NCBI RefSeq assembly: GCF_025515205.1
Contig: NZ_JAOPFX010000001.1
Span: 620,001-684,000, forward strand
Length of the DNA stretch: 64,000 bases
DNA from: Microbacterium fluvii
GTDB taxonomy: Bacteria; Actinomycetota; Actinomycetes; Actinomycetales; Microbacteriaceae
Direction of reading: 5' to 3'
Part shown: one piece after another, positions 1 through 7,535 of the stretch
How positions within the stretch are numbered: position 1 is the stretch's first letter
How the letters are laid out: each line of letters opens with the position of its first letter
Notes under the pieces: model-generated
Database searches by the model: none
Seen by the model: only the letters and a program-made list of their open reading frames with translations
What the model was told of the DNA's origin: nothing
Program-made: the position numbers and the translations under genes

Positions 1-1
1 G

Positions 2-295
2 TGGATCTGCGATCTCGATGTGCCCGCGCGCATGGTGCTCACGTGGCTCGACCGCTCGCGCCGCAGCGGCGACCCCGGAACCGGCAGGGCGTGTGCGCCC
101 GGTCAGGCGCTGGCACGGGCCGTGACCGCCTGGGCCGACGAGATGCTGTGCACCGAAGACGACCACACCCTGGTGTTCCTCCTGGGCGGGTTCCTCGGCA
201 CCGCCGACATCCACGACCACCTCACGGGACGGTTGGGCATCGCGAGCGACGCGATCCACACCCCCGAGCGCTTCGGCCTCACCGCTTCCCGCTGA
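2..295 (+). CDS. Unidentified protein, C-terminal fragment
   Basis: The frame is open from the window edge to a TGA at 293-295, giving the last 97 residues of a protein whose start lies outside. The fragment is soluble-looking, with no membrane segment. It contains an acidic stretch (WADEMLCTEDD) and a hydrophobic VFLLGGFLG segment. I do not recognise a family. Codon use matches the neighbours (G/C at third positions), so this looks like a real gene end. It is followed by an intergenic palindromic repeat. Confidence 0.6.
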   Translation, partial: WICDLDVPARMVLTWLDRSRRSGDPGTGRACAPGQALARAVTAWADEMLCTEDDHTLVFLLGGFLGTADIHDHLTGRLGIASDAIHTPERFGLTASR

Positions 296-312
296 CTCTC
301 CCGCCTTCCCTT

Positions 313-377
313 CCCGCGAGTTGGCAGGTTCGGTCGCTCGCACGGCGTCGCAGCGGCAACAGCTGCCAAGTTGCGGG
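313..377. repeat. Intergenic palindromic repeat, copy 1
   Basis: The left end reads CCCGCGAGTTGGCAG and the right end CTGCCAAGTTGCGGG. Reverse-complementing the right end gives CCCGCAACTTGGCAG, so the two 15-nt ends form an imperfect inverted repeat (13 of 15 match) around a GC-rich centre. A second copy begins 21 bp downstream, with the same GTTGGCAGGTTCGGTCGCT opening. This looks like a REP/MITE-like element. Confidence 0.7.
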
Positions 378-395
378 AGGGGGCGGTGAGCACTC

Positions 396-905
396 CTACC
401 CGCGAGTTGGCAGGTTCGGTCGCTGCGACGCCGTGCGGGCGGCAACAGCTGCCATATTGCGGGGGAGGTAGTTGCCGTCTTCCAGGCCGGCCTCGATCTC
501 GAAGCGGTTGCGCAGAGGGTCGCGGCCCGCGAGGGCGTAGAGCACGGGCATGAGCAGGCCGTAGCGCTCCCACTGGCGCTTGTGCACCGCCTCGTGGCGC
601 AGCACCCTGTCGGTCACCCGCGCGTCGCCGGTGAGATAGCAGCCGCCCACGCACACGCCGCCGCGGCGGAACGCCCACGCCGGCAGTCCGCGGAACACCC
701 ACAGGCCCTCGCGGCGCTCGACGCGCCCCGTGCTCCACAGTCCGCCCCACGCGAAGCCGACCGCGGTGCCGTAGAGGTACCCGAGGCGGCTGACCGCCGA
801 GTCGAGCAGGAATGCCGGTATCAGCCGGTCGAGCGCGCGCCCTCGGGCGACGGCGCGGTCGGCGCGCTGCCGCCAGCCGGTGGGCGGGGCCGCGATCGGG
901 CTCAT
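396..905 (-). CDS. Small HEXXH-motif protein
   Basis: 169 residues from ATG 905. Residues 104-108 read HEAVH inside RHEAVHKRQWERYG, which resembles the zinc-binding HEXXH helix of metallopeptidases; the residues just before it (YLTGDARVTDRVL) and the LMPVLYALAG segment after it are the most family-like parts. Homologues in actinobacteria are often labelled Fe-S oxidoreductase, but I see no cysteine cluster to support that. No signal peptide is evident. The last 20 or so residues are encoded by the palindromic repeat at 399-464, so the original stop has probably been lost. It lies just downstream of the arginase-fold gene on the same strand, with a 7-bp gap, and may be co-transcribed. Function unknown. 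Confidence 0.7.
   Translation of the reverse strand: MSPIAAPPTGWRQRADRAVARGRALDRLIPAFLLDSAVSRLGYLYGTAVGFAWGGLWSTGRVERREGLWVFRGLPAWAFRRGGVCVGGCYLTGDARVTDRVLRHEAVHKRQWERYGLLMPVLYALAGRDPLRNRFEIEAGLEDGNYLPRNMAAVAARTASQRPNLPTRG
399..464. repeat. Intergenic palindromic repeat, copy 2, inside a gene end
   Basis: This copy shares the opening CCCGCGAGTTGGCAGGTT and the GGCAACAGCTGCCA core with copy 1 at 313-377, diverging mainly in the centre. It lies over the last 22 or so codons of the minus-strand gene at 396-905, so the repeat supplies that protein's C-terminal tail and leads directly into its stop codon. Confidence 0.7.
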
Positions 906-912
906 CGGGCGC

Positions 913-1734
913 TCACGCGACGGCTCCGACCAGGCGCAGGATCGCCCCGAGGTCGTCGACCGCCGCGGCAGGGGAGGAGGGGGCGAAGCCGGCGATCGTG
1001 GCTCCGACCAGCGGCACCCGCGCGCGCAGGCGGGCGAGCGCCGCGACCAGCTGTGCCGGGTCGGCGCCGAAGGGCACCGCAGAGGTGATGCCGCCCATCG
1101 CGGACGGGTCGAGCACGTCGAGATCGAGATGCACGTAGACGGCAGACGCGCCGGTCGCCGCCACGGCTTCGGCGAGCACCTCGGCGTCGTCGAGGGCCTC
1201 GGCCGGCAGCATCCGCAGCCCCGCCTCGGCGGCGAAGTCGCTCTCGGCGTCTTCGAGGTCGCGCGCGCCCACCACGACGATGCGCTCGACCGGCACCGCC
1301 GGCGAGAGCGCGAGCTGAGCCTCGCCGTGCCCGATCGCCGCGCGCAGCGCCATGCCGCCCGCCGCGCCAGACGGCGAGGTCTCCGGCGTGTGCAGGTCGC
1401 CGTGGGCGTCGCACCAGACCACGGCGAGATCCGGATGCTGCGCCAACGCCGCCGCGATTCCCGCGAGGCCGACCGAGCAGTCGCCCCCGACGAGCACGAC
1501 CTGCTCGTCGGCATGCTGCTCGAGGGCGGCCCGGGTGGCCTCGGCGGTACTCAGCACGGCGCTCAGCCGCCGCACCCCCGTGCCGAGGGCGTCGCCGGCC
1601 TCCTGCGGCACCTCCACCGACGTGCAGGCGCTCCGAGGCAGGTCGCCGGCGATCGCCTCGGCGCCGTCGACGAGCAGCATGGCCCGCGCGGCGGGCGAAC
1701 CCTGCCACTGCGGCACGACGATGAACCGGGTCAT
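913..1734 (-). CDS. Arginase/agmatinase-fold protein
   Basis: 273 residues, ureohydrolase fold. The motifs are in family order: GGDCS (around residue 86), WCDAHGDLHTP and HLDLDVLDP, matching the metal-binding GGDHS, DAHxD and DxDxxDP of arginases. The His of GGDHS, a Mn ligand in arginase, is Cys86 here, so substrate and metal use are uncertain; agmatinase, arginase, formimidoylglutamase or an unassigned amidinohydrolase are all possible. ATG 1734 was chosen because GGAGGAGGAT lies just upstream (1750-1741); an in-frame upstream ATG at 1761 has no better site. It precedes the HEXXH-like gene on the same strand. Confidence 0.8.
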   Translation of the reverse strand: MTRFIVVPQWQGSPAARAMLLVDGAEAIAGDLPRSACTSVEVPQEAGDALGTGVRRLSAVLSTAEATRAALEQHADEQVVLVGGDCSVGLAGIAAALAQHPDLAVVWCDAHGDLHTPETSPSGAAGGMALRAAIGHGEAQLALSPAVPVERIVVVGARDLEDAESDFAAEAGLRMLPAEALDDAEVLAEAVAATGASAVYVHLDLDVLDPSAMGGITSAVPFGADPAQLVAALARLRARVPLVGATIAGFAPSSPAAAVDDLGAILRLVGAVA

Positions 1735-1769
1735 GCTGTCATCCTCCTCCTGCGCGCACACCGCCGAGA

Positions 1770-1825
1770 AACCGCATCGGGCGTGAGAAACCGCACGAGA
1801 CGGTGTCTCCCACGCCCGATCGGTT
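1770..1825 (-). terminator. Long hairpin downstream of the pspA-like gene
   Basis: AACCGCATCGGGCGTGAGA (1770-1788) pairs almost perfectly with TCTCCCACGCCCGATCGGTT (1806-1825). It lies 22 bp after the stop of the minus-strand pspA-like gene. On the minus strand it carries the motif TGCGGTTTCTC twice, which recurs as TGTGGTTTCTC in the atpC terminator. No long T-tract follows, as is common in high-GC actinobacteria. Confidence 0.6.
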
Positions 1826-1847
1826 CGTCACCGCGAGCGGCGGTGCG

Positions 1848-2585
1848 TCACTGCTCGATGGCGCTCTGCGACGGTCCGCCCGACTTGAGGGCCGCCAGCC
1901 GCGCCTCGACCTCGGTCAGCTCGCCGACGTCTTCGAGGGCCTCGAACTGCGCGTCGATCGTCGAGGCGGCGAGTTCCGCCTTGCCGGCGGCCAGTGCCTC
2001 CTGGCGGCGCACCTTGTCTTCGAAGCGGCCCAGCTCACTGGTCGGGTCGAGCACGTCGATCGACTTGACCGCGTCGTGCACCTTGTTCTGCGCCTCGGCG
2101 GTCTTGGCCCGCGCCAGCAGTTCGGACCGCTTCGAGCGCAGCTGCTCGAGCTTCTGCTTCATGCCGTTGAGGCCGTCTTTGAGCTTGTCGACGACCTCGG
2201 TCTGTGCCGCGATCGACGGGGCGAGGGCCTTGGCCTCGTTCTCTTCGCTGATCTGACGCTGCAGGGCGATCTTGGCGAGGTTGTCGAACTTGTCGGCGTC
2301 GGTCGTGTTTCCGGTGCCGCGGAGCTCGTCGGCCTTCTTGCTCGCGGCGAGGGCCTTGCTGCCCCATTCGGCGGCGGCCTGCACGTCTTCCTGGTGGTCG
2401 CGCTCGAGCAGGCGCAGGTTGCCGATCGTCTCGGCGATGGCCGCCTCGGCGTCGGCGATGGAGTTGGTGTAGTCGCGCACCAGCTGGTCGAGCATCTTCT
2501 GCGGGTCTTCGGCGGAGTCGAGGAGCGCGTTGATGTTCGCCTTCACCAGCGTGGAGATGCGACCGAAGATGGACTGCTTTGCCAT
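1848..2585 (-). CDS. pspA: PspA/IM30 family membrane-stress protein
   Basis: 245 residues beginning MAKQSIFGRISTLVKANINAL, the N-terminal amphipathic helix typical of PspA/Vipp1. The rest is predicted coiled coil, with the hallmark early segment EDPQKMLDQLVRDY and regular Ala/Glu/Lys heptads to about residue 230. PspA proteins assemble on the inner leaflet of stressed membranes. A GGAAGG ribosome site precedes ATG 2585. The upstream gene on the same strand (TPM-domain protein, 67-bp gap) probably shares its transcript; PspA and TPM proteins are recurrent neighbours, suggesting a shared envelope-stress role (inference). Confidence 0.9.
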   Translation of the reverse strand: MAKQSIFGRISTLVKANINALLDSAEDPQKMLDQLVRDYTNSIADAEAAIAETIGNLRLLERDHQEDVQAAAEWGSKALAASKKADELRGTGNTTDADKFDNLAKIALQRQISEENEAKALAPSIAAQTEVVDKLKDGLNGMKQKLEQLRSKRSELLARAKTAEAQNKVHDAVKSIDVLDPTSELGRFEDKVRRQEALAAGKAELAASTIDAQFEALEDVGELTEVEARLAALKSGGPSQSAIEQ

Positions 2586-2652
2586 CGGATTTCCTTCCTG
2601 TCGGATGAGTGATTCAGGTCTGTGTTCAGGGGCGGATGCGGTGGCCGCCTGC

Positions 2653-4677
2653 TCAGAAGCGCACTCCGCCGCGGCGCCCCCTGGTGCCGCCGCCGCCGAA
2701 GCTGCCGGGGCTGAAGCCGCCGCCTCGCCCGCCGCTGGAGCGTCCGCCGCCGCCGAGCATGCCGCCCCTGCCGCCGCCCCGCCCGCCGCCGGAGAGCATG
2801 GAGTTGATGACGATGCCGCCGAGCACGGCGCCCATCATGCCGCCGCCGCCCGACGATCCACCGGCAGAGCCGCCGAACATGCCGCCGCCGTCGAAGGCGC
2901 CGACGTCGTTCTGCGCGGCCTGGATGGCCTGGCCCGCGAGCTGATCGGCGCGCTGGGCGTACTGCAGCGCCTGCTGCGGATCGGTGGACTGCAGCTGCTG
3001 GGCCTTGACCAGCGAGGCGCCTGCCTCGGCGAGGCGCGTGCGCGCCGTGGCGCCGATCGCGCCGCGGCGCGAGGTGATGTAGTCCTCGGCGGTCGAGACC
3101 TGCGCCTGCGCCTGCATCATGACCTGGCCCAGCATCTGCTGACTGCGCTGGGCCTGCGCCTGTGCGTCGCGCACGCCCTGCACGAGGGTGTCGATCTGCG
3201 TGTTGGCCGACTGCAGCGCCTGCAGGGTCAGAAGCGGGCGCTTCTGCGTGCCCGAGAGGTTCGCCGTGGCGGCGTCGACCTGCTGGCGGGTCGAGGCGAT
3301 GACCGCCGCGAGGCGCCCGTCGGGGTCGGGGAGGGCTGAGGCCGCGGCGATGTCTCCCTGCAGATCGGCGATGAGGGCTCGGGCGTTCTGCTCGCCCTCG
3401 GCGAGGTCCGATGCCAGTTTGTCGACGGCCTTCTCGAGCAGCACGGCCTGGTCGACCGCCTCTTCGGCGGCGCGGATCGCGACGGCCGCCTCGCCCGTCT
3501 GCGTCGCGCCGATCGCCGTCTGCGCCGCCGCCAGCTGCTCGTCGGCGAACGCGATGCGCGCCTGGGCCTGCGCGGGGTTGTCGGCGACGGTCGACAGCGC
3601 CTCGGGGGCGTACGAGCCGGAGAGGGCGGCCAGGCGCGCGGTCGCGGCCTGGATGCCGTCGGCGGCGGCCTGGCGCAGCCCCTGCACGCGCGTCAGCGCC
3701 GCGGGGGCGTCGTGCTCGAGCTTGCGCAGCTCGTCGAAGTCGGCCGCCTTCTCGTCGAGCATCCGATTGGCGGTCTCGAGCAGCTGGATGATCTGCACGT
3801 TCCACGCCCGCGTCTGCTGTTCGCTGTCGGGCGTGCCGTCGTCGAGCTGCTGCTGGATCGAGAACGCCTGGTCGAGGCCGGTCTTGGCGTCGGCGAGCGC
3901 CTTCTCGAAATCGGCGGTCGCGGCGTCGCCGAACTGCGCCTTGGCGAATCCCAGCTCCTCCTCGCTGGTCTTGACGGCGTCGTCGGTCTGAACGAGGGCG
4001 GATGCTGCGCGCCTCGCGAGCTCCTTCGTGCCGAGGGCCTCGAGCCCCGTCGCAGGTGTCGAGCCTGCGACCTGCCCCTGGCCGCGCTTGCGGCGCCGCG
4101 CGCGCACGATGAGCCAGATGACGACGACGGCGATCGCGGCCAGCACGACGAAGATCAGGAAGCCGCCGATGCTGCTCCCGGAGCCGGGGTCGTCGAGGTG
4201 GGAGCCGCCCGAGGAGGTCTCGAACGAGTCGGCCGCGGTCTCGATCATTCCCGCCCAGTCGCCGGCGGTGGCCAGCGGCTTGATCTCGGCCTCGATCGCG
4301 TTCAGCTGGTCGTCGGTGAGGGGCCCTGTGCTGTCGGCCGAGATGTAGAGCTGGCGCCCCGTGGTGGCGACGGCGAGCAGGTACTGCGTCACGCCGAGCC
4401 CGTTGTCGAGGGCGACCTGGTCTGCCCACTCCTGGCTGCTGGTGGGGTCGGTGAACTCGTCGACGAAGACGACGAACAGGTCGTTGCCGGTGCTCTCGAA
4501 CAGGTCTGTCAGACGCGTCTGCGCGGCGGAGGCCTCGGAGGCGGTCAGCGCGCCGACCTCGTCGGTGACGTACCCGGAGCCCAGCGCGACCGGAGCGGTG
4601 GCCCACGCGGCGGGGGAGGTGAAGGCGAGTGCGGCCACGATGATCGCCGCGAGCGCCCCTGCCCATCGCGCGCGCAT
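2653..4677 (-). CDS. TPM-domain membrane protein with coiled-coil and Gly-rich tail
   Basis: 674 residues. An N-terminal signal peptide (MRARWAGALAAIIVAALAFT, then AWATA) is followed by a TPM domain at about residues 30-140 (YVTDEVGALTASEA, then NDLFVVFVDEF), a single membrane helix near residue 170 (FLIFVVLAAIAVVVIWLIV) and an RRRKRG stop-transfer segment. Residues 190-590 are Ala/Gln/Glu-rich helical coiled coil, and the end is a Gly/Arg/Ser-rich tail. The TPM domain would face outside and the coil the cytoplasm, where PspA (next gene) acts. ATG 4677 is preferred over GTG 4692 because GGAAGGGG sits 6 nt before it. Confidence 0.85.
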   Translation of the reverse strand: MRARWAGALAAIIVAALAFTSPAAWATAPVALGSGYVTDEVGALTASEASAAQTRLTDLFESTGNDLFVVFVDEFTDPTSSQEWADQVALDNGLGVTQYLLAVATTGRQLYISADSTGPLTDDQLNAIEAEIKPLATAGDWAGMIETAADSFETSSGGSHLDDPGSGSSIGGFLIFVVLAAIAVVVIWLIVRARRRKRGQGQVAGSTPATGLEALGTKELARRAASALVQTDDAVKTSEEELGFAKAQFGDAATADFEKALADAKTGLDQAFSIQQQLDDGTPDSEQQTRAWNVQIIQLLETANRMLDEKAADFDELRKLEHDAPAALTRVQGLRQAAADGIQAATARLAALSGSYAPEALSTVADNPAQAQARIAFADEQLAAAQTAIGATQTGEAAVAIRAAEEAVDQAVLLEKAVDKLASDLAEGEQNARALIADLQGDIAAASALPDPDGRLAAVIASTRQQVDAATANLSGTQKRPLLTLQALQSANTQIDTLVQGVRDAQAQAQRSQQMLGQVMMQAQAQVSTAEDYITSRRGAIGATARTRLAEAGASLVKAQQLQSTDPQQALQYAQRADQLAGQAIQAAQNDVGAFDGGGMFGGSAGGSSGGGGMMGAVLGGIVINSMLSGGGRGGGRGGMLGGGGRSSGGRGGGFSPGSFGGGGTRGRRGGVRF

Positions 4678-4857
4678 CGGAACCCCTTCCACAGGGCCCG
4701 CTGGCCCGGATCTCGGCGGAGCACGACGGCTCCCGTGCCGAGTCTATGCAGGGGGCGGCATGCGGCGACAGGGGAAGTGCTGTGTGAATCCGATGGGCGC
4801 GGGTCGCTCCCGCGATCGGGCGCCGGGCGAGGTTAGGGTGGCTGACTCGGAGGAGTG

Positions 4858-5700
4858 ATGGACGACCGCTACGGCACCGATGTGCTGGCCGCAGGCTGGC
4901 GCGAACGCGCGCGCCGCGAGGTGCCGAAGGTGCCCGCATCCGCCGATCTCGTCGTCGAGGTCGCGGCCGACGGCTACTGCGGTGCGGTGGTCGGCGTGGC
5001 GTCGGGGCTCGTCGAGCTCGAGGACCGCGGCGGCAGGCGGCGGCTGTTCCCGCTCGGCGCCGGCTTTCTCATCGACGGACGCGACGTCGTGCTCACCGCC
5101 CCCATCGCGGCCCCCGCCGCCCCGCAGCGCACGGCATCCGGCTCGTTCGCGGCCCCCGATGCGCGTGCTCGCGTCGCCCGTGCGAGCCGCATCTTCGTCG
5201 AGGGGCGCCACGACGCCGAGCTCGTCGAGAAGGTGTGGGGAGACGACCTGCGCGCCGAGGGCGTCGTCGTCGAATACCTGCAGGGCATCGATCTGCTCGA
5301 GGCCGCCCTCGACGAGGAGCCGCCCAGCGCGCAGCGCCGCTACGGCGTGCTCGTCGACCACCTCGTGCCGGGGTCAAAGGAGACCCGGATCGCCCAGCGC
5401 ATCCTGGCCGGACGCCACGGCGCGCACCTGAAGATCGTCGGGCACCCCTACGTCGACGTGTGGCAGTGCGTCACTCCGCAGGCGATGGGCATCGCCCGGT
5501 GGCCCGAGGTGCCCCGCGGCACCGACATCAAGGTCGGCACGTGCCGCGCCTTCGGCTGGCCAGCCGAGACCCAGGCCGACCTCGCCCGGGCCTGGCAGCG
5601 CATCCTCGCCCGCGTGCACAGCTACCGCGATCTCGAGCCTGCTCTGCTCGGTCGCGTCGAAGAGCTCATCGACTTCACGACGGCCGACACCGGTCGTTGA
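4858..5700 (+). CDS. DUF3097 family protein
   Basis: 280 residues, full length for DUF3097, a family largely confined to actinobacteria. A basic N-terminal region is followed by a central block IFVEGRHDAELVEKVWGDDL and later YGVLVDHLVPGSKETRIA. The Glu and Asp/His of these two segments are spaced like a TOPRIM fold, so a nucleic-acid role is possible but unproven. ATG 4858 follows GGAGG at 4849-4853; GTG 4855 is an alternative. A TAGGGT box at 4834-4839 may be the promoter -10. The last codons and the stop lie inside a REP-like repeat (5691-5732). Confidence 0.8.
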   Translation: MDDRYGTDVLAAGWRERARREVPKVPASADLVVEVAADGYCGAVVGVASGLVELEDRGGRRRLFPLGAGFLIDGRDVVLTAPIAAPAAPQRTASGSFAAPDARARVARASRIFVEGRHDAELVEKVWGDDLRAEGVVVEYLQGIDLLEAALDEEPPSAQRRYGVLVDHLVPGSKETRIAQRILAGRHGAHLKIVGHPYVDVWQCVTPQAMGIARWPEVPRGTDIKVGTCRAFGWPAETQADLARAWQRILARVHSYRDLEPALLGRVEELIDFTTADTGR

Positions 5701-5732
5701 GCGAGGCCGCGAAGCGGCCGAGACGAAACGCC
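5691..5732. repeat. REP-like element with hairpin
   Basis: CGGTCGTTGAGCGAGG, then GGCCGCGAAGCGGCC (6-bp stem, GAA loop) and CGAGACGAAACGCC. From memory, sequences of the form GGTCGTTGAGCGAG...GAGACGAAACG are a frequent intergenic repeat in Microbacteriaceae. It contains the stop codon of the DUF3097 gene and ends just before the trmB promoter. Confidence 0.6.
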
Positions 5733-5735
5733 CCG

Positions 5736-5741
5736 TACCCT
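5736..5741 (+). promoter_or_regulatory. -10 box of leaderless trmB
   Basis: TACCCT lies exactly 6 nt before the GTG at 5748, so transcription would start at or within a base of the start codon. No ribosome-binding site is visible. Confidence 0.5.
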
Positions 5742-5747
5742 GGATCC

Positions 5748-6479
5748 GTGCCCGATTCCGCCACTCCCGAGCGCCGCTTCCGCGATCGCCCCGTCTCGTT
5801 CGTCCGGCGCAGCGGCCGCATGTCGGAGGGGCAGGAGCGTGCATGGAGCGAGCTCGCGCCCTCCTACGTCATCGACGTGCAGCGGGATGCCGCCTCCACC
5901 AGCATCCGCCCGGGGTCGGTGATCGAGCCCGCCGCCGTCTTCGGTCGATCCGCGCCGCTCATCGCCGAGATCGGCTCTGGGCAGGGGCACGCGATCGTGC
6001 ACGCGGCCTCGTCGCGGCCCGAGGCGGACTTCGTCGCGATCGAGGTGTTCAAGGCCGGGCTTGCCCGCACGATGCTCGACGCCGACCGTGTCGGCGTGCG
6101 CAATCTGCGCCTCGTGGAGGCCAACGCCCCCGAGGTGCTGCAGCACCTGCTGCCGGCGGCCTCGCTCGACGAGCTGTGGGTGTTCTTCCCCGATCCGTGG
6201 CACAAGAAGAAGCACACCAAGCGGCGCCTGGTCGCCCCCGAGTTCCCGCCGCAGGCGGCCGCCGCGCTGCGCGCCGACGGTGTGCTGCGTCTGGCCACCG
6301 ACTGGGAGGACTACGCCCTGCAGATGCGCGATGTGCTCGACGCGGCCGATGACTTCGAGCGCGCCTTCGAGGGGGAGTGGGCGCCCCGCTTCGACGGGCG
6401 CACGATGACCGCCTTCGAGCGCAAGGGCATCGCCAAGGGCCGCGAGATCCGCGATCTGGCCTACCGTCGCGTCTCATGA
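5748..6479 (+). CDS. trmB: tRNA (guanine-N7-)-methyltransferase
   Basis: 243 residues. This SAM-dependent enzyme makes m7G46 in tRNA variable loops. The Rossmann motif IAEIGSGQGHAIVHAA, the acidic SAM-binding VAIEVFKAGL and the family signature ELWVFFPDPWHKKKHTKRRL are all present; the C-terminal LRLATDWEDYALQM also matches. The length is normal. The GTG start is set by a leaderless -10 box 6 nt upstream and by the usual distance to the SAM motif; the frame is open far upstream but without family similarity. Confidence 0.95.
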   Translation: MPDSATPERRFRDRPVSFVRRSGRMSEGQERAWSELAPSYVIDVQRDAASTSIRPGSVIEPAAVFGRSAPLIAEIGSGQGHAIVHAASSRPEADFVAIEVFKAGLARTMLDADRVGVRNLRLVEANAPEVLQHLLPAASLDELWVFFPDPWHKKKHTKRRLVAPEFPPQAAAALRADGVLRLATDWEDYALQMRDVLDAADDFERAFEGEWAPRFDGRTMTAFERKGIAKGREIRDLAYRRVS

Positions 6480-6503
6480 CGCCCCCGCAGAGCGGCCGCT
6501 GAC

Positions 6504-7376
6504 GTGCCCGCCCTCACGCCCGCCGTCTCCCGCCCGCTGTGGTCTGGATCCGTCGTGCCGGCACTGCTCGTGTGTCTGGCCGCGCCCGCCTTCTTCGTCG
6601 CGCGGATCCCGTGGCTGGGCTGGGTGCTGCTGGCGGGCGGGATGCTGGGGGCCTGGCTCGTCGAGCGGCGTGCCGCGGAGCCGGTGGCGGCCGCATCCGC
6701 TCGTCGCCCGAGTCTCGTGCGCGACCTCTCGCTGATCGCGCTGGGGCTGCTCGTCGTCAGCGCGATCCCGCTGAAAGCCGAGCTCGACAACGCGGCGATG
6801 GTGCGGTTCGCGCTCGCCCTCGGCGGCGCGGTCGCCGTGCCCTACGGGCTCTCGCGGTGGGTCTACCGAGACCACGCCATCCGCTTCCCGTGGCGCGGCG
6901 GCGGGCGCTGGTCGCTGTTCCAGTGGACGTGGCTGGCCGCGGTGCTGGTGCTCGGCTGGCTGATCCTGCCGTTCTACTTCATCACCTCGGGCGTGTATCT
7001 GAACTGGCCGACGGTCGACACGCCCGAACTCATCGCGCGGCTGTTCGTGGGAGTCGGGGCGGTCGGCATCTGGGACGAGCTGTTCTTCATCTGCACGGTG
7101 TTCGCGCTGCTGCGCCGGCACTTCCGCGACGGTGTCGCGAACGTGCTGCAGGCGGTCGTGTTCGTCTCGTTCCTGTGGGAGCTGGGGTACCAGGCCTGGG
7201 GCCCGCTGCTCACGATCCCGTTCGCGCTGCTGCAGGGGTTCATCTTCTTGCGCACACGGTCGCTGGCCTACGTCGTGACGGTGCATCTGCTGTTCGACGC
7301 CGTGGTCTTCGCGGTGCTCGTGCACGCGCACAACCCCGGACTGCTCGACGGCCTGTTCCTGGTGCCGGCGCCCTGA
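6504..7376 (+). CDS. CPBP-like intramembrane protein
   Basis: 290 residues with about seven to eight hydrophobic segments. The block GIWDELFFICTVFALLRRHF corresponds to the EExxxR motif of CPBP (Abi/Rce1) proteases, and TVHLLFDAVVF to the last His motif. The first Glu is Asp (DE instead of EE), and the usual FxxxH helix reads FVSFLWELGY, without His, so proteolytic activity is doubtful. It begins with GTG 6504, 24 nt after trmB, and may be co-transcribed with it. Function unknown; membrane location is clear. Confidence 0.7.
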   Translation: MPALTPAVSRPLWSGSVVPALLVCLAAPAFFVARIPWLGWVLLAGGMLGAWLVERRAAEPVAAASARRPSLVRDLSLIALGLLVVSAIPLKAELDNAAMVRFALALGGAVAVPYGLSRWVYRDHAIRFPWRGGGRWSLFQWTWLAAVLVLGWLILPFYFITSGVYLNWPTVDTPELIARLFVGVGAVGIWDELFFICTVFALLRRHFRDGVANVLQAVVFVSFLWELGYQAWGPLLTIPFALLQGFIFLRTRSLAYVVTVHLLFDAVVFAVLVHAHNPGLLDGLFLVPAP

Positions 7377-7432
7377 GCGCCCGCGAAGATTCATGTTCAA
7401 CATGACGTCGAGGTGACTTGCCGCTGAACTCT

Positions 7433-7535
7433 TGACGCGGGTCGGGCCGCGGTGGGATCTTCGTTCTCGCAAGGGGAGAACGGAAACGAAAGAACCCGCA
7501 AGGGAACCGACACAGAGACCGATCTTGCACCTGAT
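7433..7535 (+). other. Structured intergenic stretch, possible small RNA
   Basis: Between two converging genes (7377-7612) there is no convincing ORF. TTGACG at 7433-7438 followed after 17 nt by GGATCT could be a weak forward promoter. Downstream is a hairpin GTTCTCGCAAGGGGAGAAC, then a repeat of the CGCAAGG core, ending at the strong hairpin at 7536-7581. A small plus-strand RNA is possible, but only from this layout. Confidence 0.25.

Noticed and set aside
2543-4939. Minus-strand open frame overlapping the TPM gene in another phase
   Set aside because: Arg-rich shadow; the TPM-domain frame has a signal peptide, membrane helix and family motifs.
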